Positions 18,856-22,921 of a DNA stretch of 22,921 nucleotides are shown here, in pieces (within the stretch, counting starts at the first letter, position 1; each line of letters begins with the position of its first letter). The position numbers and the translations under genes were made by a program. Where the stretch lies: positions 1 to 22,921 of IMG/VR virus record IMGVR_UViG_3300033996_000809. One strand, given 5' to 3'. This DNA is from a virus. Under the pieces are notes generated by a model. The model was not told where the DNA came from, did no database searches, and saw only the letters and a program-made list of their open reading frames with translations.

Positions 18856-21165
18856 TCAGTCATGCGCCTTGATCATCACGTAGCCAGCGGTGACGCCTGA
18901 ACCGGCGGTGCTCACCCTGACGCGCATCAGCGCAGCGTTGATGTCCTGCACCGTCAGCTGCACCGTGGAGCTGGCCACAGCGGTGAGCGGGGTGCCGATT
19001 GCGTACCAGCTGGCGCCGTTGTCGTCGCTGCCCTCCATCTGGAGCGCTGGTGCCGTGGTGGTGATTGCGCCGACGTTGACCACCAACTGAGCGCGGTTGC
19101 CTGCGTCCCTGGTGTCCAAGCTTGGCGTTGTGCTGTTGAGCGTGGTGAGCACGATGCTGCGATCAATCAGCTGGCGCACGGCTTCGGAGCTGTTGCTGTT
19201 CTGCAGGCGGTTGATCGCCCTGGTGAAGCTCGGGCTGGTGCCAGCGACGGTCTGCACATAACGGACGCGGTTGCCAACAATCCTGATCAGCGGTGAGCGG
19301 TAGATGCCCGTGCCGGTAATCCTCGGGAAGTCGTAGACCTTGAACCAGTTGGTGCCGCTGTCGTCGGATTCCTCGATGGCCACATCCAGCGTTGGCGTGG
19401 TGCCGCTGACTGCAGTGACCGGGATGCTGACGCTGTAGCTGGTGCCAAACGTCGGTGTGAATGCCGCCGTGGTTGTGGTGGTCGCCAGCGCAGCGGAGGC
19501 CACATCCGCGATGATGCCCGGCAGCGCCAGGTTGGCAGCGGTGACGGCTGCGACGGTGCCGGTGCCGATGTTGGCGGTGACGGTGCCGCTCACCGGCTGC
19601 GTGCCCAACGCACCGCCCAGCACCTGCACCGGCAGCGCATGGCTACCAACAGGATCGCTACTCGCTACTCGAATCTTCTGCCGTCCCTGATCCTCAATCT
19701 GAATAAATCTGGTCGTCAGTGTGGTGGTACTGGCCGGCGCAGTGCTGCCGTTCTGCACCACGATGAACAGATACAACTCCGTCTCAGGATCAGGAACGTT
19801 CTCGATCCTGCTGGCTCGGTTTGTCCATTGATAGCCGGTGTTGCTGGCCACCAGCGCATCAGAAAATCCGGCCGTGAATACGTCCAAGTTGATCTGCCCG
19901 ACATGGCCTGCCGATGCAGTGGTGTTGATCGTGGCGGTGGTGTTGCCGCTGTTCCAGCCGCGGCGCTGTGCGTCGAAGCTGGCATTGGTCGCAGTGGTGC
20001 CGCTGTACTCCAACTGGATGTAGTTCCAGCCGTACAGGGTCAGGGTGCCGCTACCGGATGCCGGCCATGCTGCAACGGTGAAGTTAATTGTGAGCCCTGA
20101 GACGCTGGCAATGGCATAGCGGCCTGGGATGCCAGCGGCGCCAGTGATTTGCGACAGTCGGACGCTCTGGCCGACATTGGCCGCTGTGAACGGGTTGGTG
20201 GTTGGGAAGGTAACCGTGACGCTGGTGGCGCTGTTGATTGTGTAGGACAGCGCCGCACCAATCAAATCAGCCAGCTCGTATCTGAATGTCTGGTTGGCGA
20301 TCCTCTGAGACAGGATCACCTTCAGGCGTGCCAGCAATGAGCCTGAGAACGTATCAATCGAGCGGATCACCGTTTCGCTGTTGGCGGTGGTGCCGGTCGT
20401 GATGACAAGGTTCCCGCTCGACTGGTTCACCGTCATGCCGCTGCCCGTCTGCAGCAGGGTGAAATCCTCAGCCGCTTTGCCGACGATCCCGCTGCCAACT
20501 TCAGCAAAGCCCGCACGCATGAATGCTGGGCTGGTGTTGATCACCTCTACAGGCGTGGCCCGCAGCTCGGTGTCTGTCAGCCCGCCACCGCCAGCCGGCA
20601 ATACCACCGGCAGCCGGCCGCTGTCCAGCGCTGGAAGCTTCCCGTTCACTGCTGCCAGCGTCGTCTCTGTTGCAGCGCCAGTCGGGAGCGGTAGGGCGCT
20701 GGCGCTCACCGGCTGCGTGGCCTGCCAGAAGGTGCCAGACACCGGCACCGCTGTGGCTCGCAGCTCGGTGTCGGTCAGCGGGCCAGAGACTGCAGCAGTG
20801 CCTGTGATTGACACGCTGCCGCTGATCGGTTGCGTCGCCTGAAAGAAGGTGCCACTAACCGGAACCGCCGCAGCTCGCAGCTGTGTATCAGTCAGCGGGC
20901 CGGATACCGGCTGCGTGGCCTGCCAAAATGTGCCCGACACAGGCACGGCGGTGGCGCGGAGCTGCGTGTCCGTGAGCGGGCCGGTTACGGCTGGTGTACC
21001 GCTGATTGACACGCTGCCGCTAACCGGCACGGTTTGGTCGTTGGCGATGTTGACGGAGATGCTGTTGGCGGTGGACTTTGCGCCAGTGCGGGCCTCCAGC
21101 CAGGTCTTGATTGCGGCAACTGTGGCGTCGAGTGCGAGCGCCCCAAAAGCGTTACGAAGTGCCAT
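18856..21165 (-). CDS. Tail fibre/receptor-binding-like protein with tandem repeats
   Basis: 769 residues, Thr/Ser/Ala/Gly-rich and strand-forming as in fibrous virion proteins. Residues 62-154 contain three nearly identical 27-residue units (GPLTDTQLRATAVPVSG, then TFWQATQPVS), with a degenerate fourth (GLTDTELRATPVEV). The middle (about 225-470) looks like a jelly-roll/carbohydrate-binding domain, and the C-terminal part carries two related beta-rich modules with VAIEESDDSGTNWFKVYDFP and MEGSDDNGASWYAIGTP. Probably the host-contact protein. It begins in the stop of the collagen-like gene (TAATG). Confidence 0.72.
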   Translation of the reverse strand: MALRNAFGALALDATVAAIKTWLEARTGAKSTANSISVNIANDQTVPVSGSVSISGTPAVTGPLTDTQLRATAVPVSGTFWQATQPVSGPLTDTQLRAAAVPVSGTFFQATQPISGSVSITGTAAVSGPLTDTELRATAVPVSGTFWQATQPVSASALPLPTGAATETTLAAVNGKLPALDSGRLPVVLPAGGGGLTDTELRATPVEVINTSPAFMRAGFAEVGSGIVGKAAEDFTLLQTGSGMTVNQSSGNLVITTGTTANSETVIRSIDTFSGSLLARLKVILSQRIANQTFRYELADLIGAALSYTINSATSVTVTFPTTNPFTAANVGQSVRLSQITGAAGIPGRYAIASVSGLTINFTVAAWPASGSGTLTLYGWNYIQLEYSGTTATNASFDAQRRGWNSGNTTATINTTASAGHVGQINLDVFTAGFSDALVASNTGYQWTNRASRIENVPDPETELYLFIVVQNGSTAPASTTTLTTRFIQIEDQGRQKIRVASSDPVGSHALPVQVLGGALGTQPVSGTVTANIGTGTVAAVTAANLALPGIIADVASAALATTTTTAAFTPTFGTSYSVSIPVTAVSGTTPTLDVAIEESDDSGTNWFKVYDFPRITGTGIYRSPLIRIVGNRVRYVQTVAGTSPSFTRAINRLQNSNSSEAVRQLIDRSIVLTTLNSTTPSLDTRDAGNRAQLVVNVGAITTTAPALQMEGSDDNGASWYAIGTPLTAVASSTVQLTVQDINAALMRVRVSTAGSGVTAGYVMIKAHD
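20704..20982 (-). repeat. Three 27-codon repeats in the fibre gene
   Basis: The units at residues 62-88, 89-115 and 128-154 differ by few residues at protein level but show many silent changes in DNA, so they have been kept by selection on the protein rather than by recent duplication. Unit 3 is separated from unit 2 by a 12-residue spacer GSVSITGTAAVS, itself similar to GSVSISGTPAVT before unit 1. Confidence 0.75.
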
Positions 21166-21440
21166 TAGATGCCGTCCTCAATCCAAAGTGTAAGATCACC
21201 ACCAGATGTGTCCCACCAGGCGTATTTCGTTGCGCCGCCTAGTTCGCCGCTGGTGGGTTGCGTTGCTTGGATGAAAGTGGGGCTGCCGGTGCTGCTGCCG
21301 GATGGTCCGGCCGGTCCTTGCGGTCCTGTTGTGGTAGTTGTAATTACCGTGGTCGCAGGTACAGACACGGCAACGGTTGTGTTATCTCCCGTCGTTACAT
21401 TTACGGTATTTGTGGACTCACTTACATTGACGGAGATCAT
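21165..21440 (-). CDS. Collagen-like virion protein
   Basis: 91 residues. A Thr/Val-rich N-terminus (VNVTTGDNTTVAVSVPATTV) leads to TTTTTGPQGPAGPSGSS, a short collagen triplet run, and a C-terminal IQATQPTSGELGGATKYAWW that reuses the QATQP word of the fibre. The C-terminal YAWWDTSGGDLTLWIEDG is typical of virion proteins that bind or trimerise fibres. ATGA-coupled to the gene before. Confidence 0.62.
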   Translation of the reverse strand: MISVNVSESTNTVNVTTGDNTTVAVSVPATTVITTTTTGPQGPAGPSGSSTGSPTFIQATQPTSGELGGATKYAWWDTSGGDLTLWIEDGI

Positions 21441-21775
21441 GCTGTGTATCCCTCTTTCACGAAAATAATACCTTCTAGGTAATACTCCTTGAGGCCGCTG
21501 GGATTTGTGAGCAATACGTCGTAGTAGGCGGTGCTAGGGAATGTAGCAGTCTGATCGTCTGTAAGCGACAGCGCAATAGTGCCCGTAGTTCTATTGGTGT
21601 AGCTTACGCTGAAATCAGCGTATTTTGTGGTGCGAGATTCGTCCCATGCTTGTGCGGCAACAGTCCAGCTTGTTAGGTTAATGGGCGTATTGGTGTCGCT
21701 ATTGAACTGGAGCGTAACGCTATAGTCCGCCCTGCGCTGCAGGGTGATGTTGTAGAGTCCGGGAGAGATCGCCAT
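21437..21775 (-). CDS. Minor tail/baseplate-like protein
   Basis: 112 residues, a single beta-sandwich pattern: YNITLQRRADYSVTLQFNSD, INLTSWTVAAQAWDESRTTK, TGTIALSLTDDQTATFPST and YDVLLTNPSGLKEYYLEG. It resembles the BppU-N-terminal/Ig-like proteins near siphophage tail tips. It probably connects the fibre to the tail. Order of genes (tail, Ig-like, collagen-like, fibre) supports this. Confidence 0.6.
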   Translation of the reverse strand: MAISPGLYNITLQRRADYSVTLQFNSDTNTPINLTSWTVAAQAWDESRTTKYADFSVSYTNRTTGTIALSLTDDQTATFPSTAYYDVLLTNPSGLKEYYLEGIIFVKEGYTA

Positions 21776-21784
21776 AGATCCAGT

Positions 21785-22234
21785 TTAGGGACTAGACGCC
21801 GTACCACCGGCCATGGTAACCGTGACTATAGAGGCTAGGCCGGAAGATGCTGCGGCGACCACAGCTGGCACGCTGATTAGGCTGATTGTGACGTTGACGT
21901 ACTCGGCGGTTAAATGGTCTTCCTGCGGCTGTGCAGCGTAGCGCCAGTGCGTAGAGGTTGGCACCAGATCGGTGAAACTGGTGTGGCCAACCCAGGCTTC
22001 AGTGCTGAGCGGGAAGGCGATGTAGCCGCCCTGTTGCTCGCGGTAGTGATCACGCAGCAGCTTGGCCTGAGCCTGCGTCAGTGCAGCAAAGCTCAGTTCA
22101 AGGATGTGGCTGTAGGCGGTGGTGCCATGCCGGAAGCGGATGCTGCCACCACCGAAGCCCTTCTCCTCGGTGACGGGAAAGGTGCCCATGCTGTAGCGGC
22201 GTGTGGCCGGCTCCAGCGCCGGGAAGGTGGCCAT
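21785..22234 (-). CDS. Minor tail protein
   Basis: 149 residues: FPALEPATRRYSMGTFPVTE, then GGSIRFRHGTTAYSHILELS, LLRDHYREQQGGYIAFPLST and a strand-rich end. The combination of a short conserved N-terminus, DHY and a beta-sandwich core is that of tail proteins which I associate with siphophage distal tails. It starts in the previous stop (TGATG). Confidence 0.6.
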   Translation of the reverse strand: MATFPALEPATRRYSMGTFPVTEEKGFGGGSIRFRHGTTAYSHILELSFAALTQAQAKLLRDHYREQQGGYIAFPLSTEAWVGHTSFTDLVPTSTHWRYAAQPQEDHLTAEYVNVTISLISVPAVVAAASSGLASIVTVTMAGGTASSP

Positions 22235-22650
22235 CAGTTCTGCAGCGTGATGACGCTGCTGCCCAGGCTGAAGGTTGCAGAGCTGCTCGAAACATCAGCG
22301 CCAAAGTCCACATAGCAGACCAGTTCATCGCTAGATGCCGTGCCGCCGCGTGATTTGTAGATCACAGCAGCCCTGGCGGTGATGGTGCTGCTGGCCCAGT
22401 TCACAGCCGCAAAGCTGAGGGTGACGCGATCGTTGGCGGTGTCCTTGGTGACGGTGCAGGCGCTGGTGACGCCGCCAGCGGTGTAGCCGGTGCCGCTGAC
22501 TTCGTTGGTGACATCATCACGCTTGTCGTGCGTGTCTTTGTTCGGACTGTAGGCCGATGAGACCAGCATCACCTTGAAGGTATCGGTGTCCGCGTCGATG
22601 GCACCACGAGCCATGTCATCAACGAATGAGTTGTAGATCAGGGAAGCCAT
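22234..22650 (-). CDS. Virion structural protein (tail)
   Basis: 138 residues with a familiar phage pattern: MASLIYNSFVDDMARGAIDA, DTFKVMLVSSAYSPNKDTHD, RDDVTNEVSGTGYTAGGVT and a C-terminal beta region FAAVNWASSTITARAAVIYK. Its exact place in the virion is not known to me. It is followed directly by the minor tail gene. Confidence 0.62.
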   Translation of the reverse strand: MASLIYNSFVDDMARGAIDADTDTFKVMLVSSAYSPNKDTHDKRDDVTNEVSGTGYTAGGVTSACTVTKDTANDRVTLSFAAVNWASSTITARAAVIYKSRGGTASSDELVCYVDFGADVSSSSATFSLGSSVITLQN

Positions 22651-22669
22651 AGTTGATGCTCAGATGAAT

Positions 22670-22921
22670 TCATTCTGCCGAGATGGCAGGCGGCTGCGGC
22701 CAGGTAATGTCGAACGGGTTGGCAGCATCGGCCAAGTCGCGCAGGGCCTGGCGGTAGGCGGCCCAGCCTTCACGATCAGCGCCTAGGTCGTAGTCAGCAA
22801 TCTGCGTCCAGTCGCTGGCCTTGAGCAGCTCGATGCGCCGCTGGCGGACCTTGGCGTATTGCGCCTGCAGCTCATCGAAGTTGTAGGGACGCACCAGGAA
22901 CTGCGTGCCGTCCCAGTCGAT
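22670..22921 (-). CDS. Tail assembly chaperone-like C-terminus (5' end beyond window)
   Basis: The frame is open to the right edge and encodes 83 residues without a needed start (a GTG at 22894 is internal; the protein continues upstream with IDWDGTQFLVRPYNFDELQA). ASDWTQIADYDLGADREGWA, YRQALRDLADAANPFDITWP match the C-terminal signature of phage tail fibre/tail assembly chaperone-like domains. The rest of the protein lies outside. Confidence 0.6.
   Translation of the reverse strand: MDWDGTQFLVRPYNFDELQAQYAKVRQRRIELLKASDWTQIADYDLGADREGWAAYRQALRDLADAANPFDITWPQPPAISAE

Noticed and set aside
20381-20842. Rightward 153-codon ORF over the fibre repeats, and similar ones
   Set aside because: Long antisense frames arise from the biased codon use of the repeats; they have no start context or coupling to other genes.
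1-22921. tRNA genes, CRISPR arrays, insertion sequences, integrase, att sites
   Set aside because: None could be supported by reading. This does not exclude a poorly conserved tRNA or an integrase outside the window.

Overview
The window looks like part of a tailed-phage genome, probably a siphovirus-like cyanophage or a prophage of a Synechococcus/Cyanobium-type host. It carries terminase, tail, lysis, replication and recombination genes in tightly packed ATGA/GTGA-overlapping arrays. The phage-type host assignment rests on a cyanobacterial-looking DnaN clamp, a group-2-like sigma-70 factor with the cyanobacterial/plastid style of region 2, and tail and lysis proteins of a type I associate with cyanobacterial phages. 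No integrase, CI-like repressor or att site was seen, so lifestyle is undecided. No tRNA, rRNA, CRISPR or IS element was recognised.

Layout. (1) 1-5404, leftward: a small ribbon-helix-helix protein, a replication initiator whose own coding sequence holds iteron-like repeats (probable origin), four small ORFs, a ParB-fold protein, a TET/JBP-associated-type glycosyltransferase, then the terminase small and large subunits (the large subunit runs off the left edge). (2) 5460-15698, rightward early/middle region: RecB-like exonuclease, compact C5-cytosine methyltransferase, RusA resolvase, putative Rad52/Sak-type annealing protein, SSB, many small ORFs, a sliding clamp (DnaN), a tandemly repeated gene family and a phage sigma factor. 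(3) 22921-15573, leftward late region meeting the sigma gene head to head: tail proteins, collagen-like protein, a 769-residue fibre-like protein, small membrane protein, XhlA/holin-like protein, a two-domain endolysin, metallophosphoesterase, HNH endonuclease and a small ORF that overlaps the sigma gene by 126 bp.

How it may work together. The exonuclease, annealing protein, SSB and RusA form a recombination module next to an initiator/origin module and a private clamp. The methyltransferase and the glycosyltransferase-ParB pair point to base hypermodification of the phage DNA, with the oxidising (TET-like) enzyme not in view. Three rightward genes sit behind a repeated regulatory unit: a TATAGT/TACTAT -10 box, a hairpin expected at the very 5' end of the mRNA, then an ACCGCTAC-type tract and ATG without a Shine-Dalgarno. 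A fourth copy lacks the promoter half. The stems change sequence but keep pairing. The phage sigma factor has conserved -10-reading residues and altered -35-reading residues, so it is a natural candidate to use these promoters. The iteron array and the hairpin leader family are the two most interesting signals. All family calls are by eye, without database searches. The non-coding gaps are all shorter than about 300 bases.
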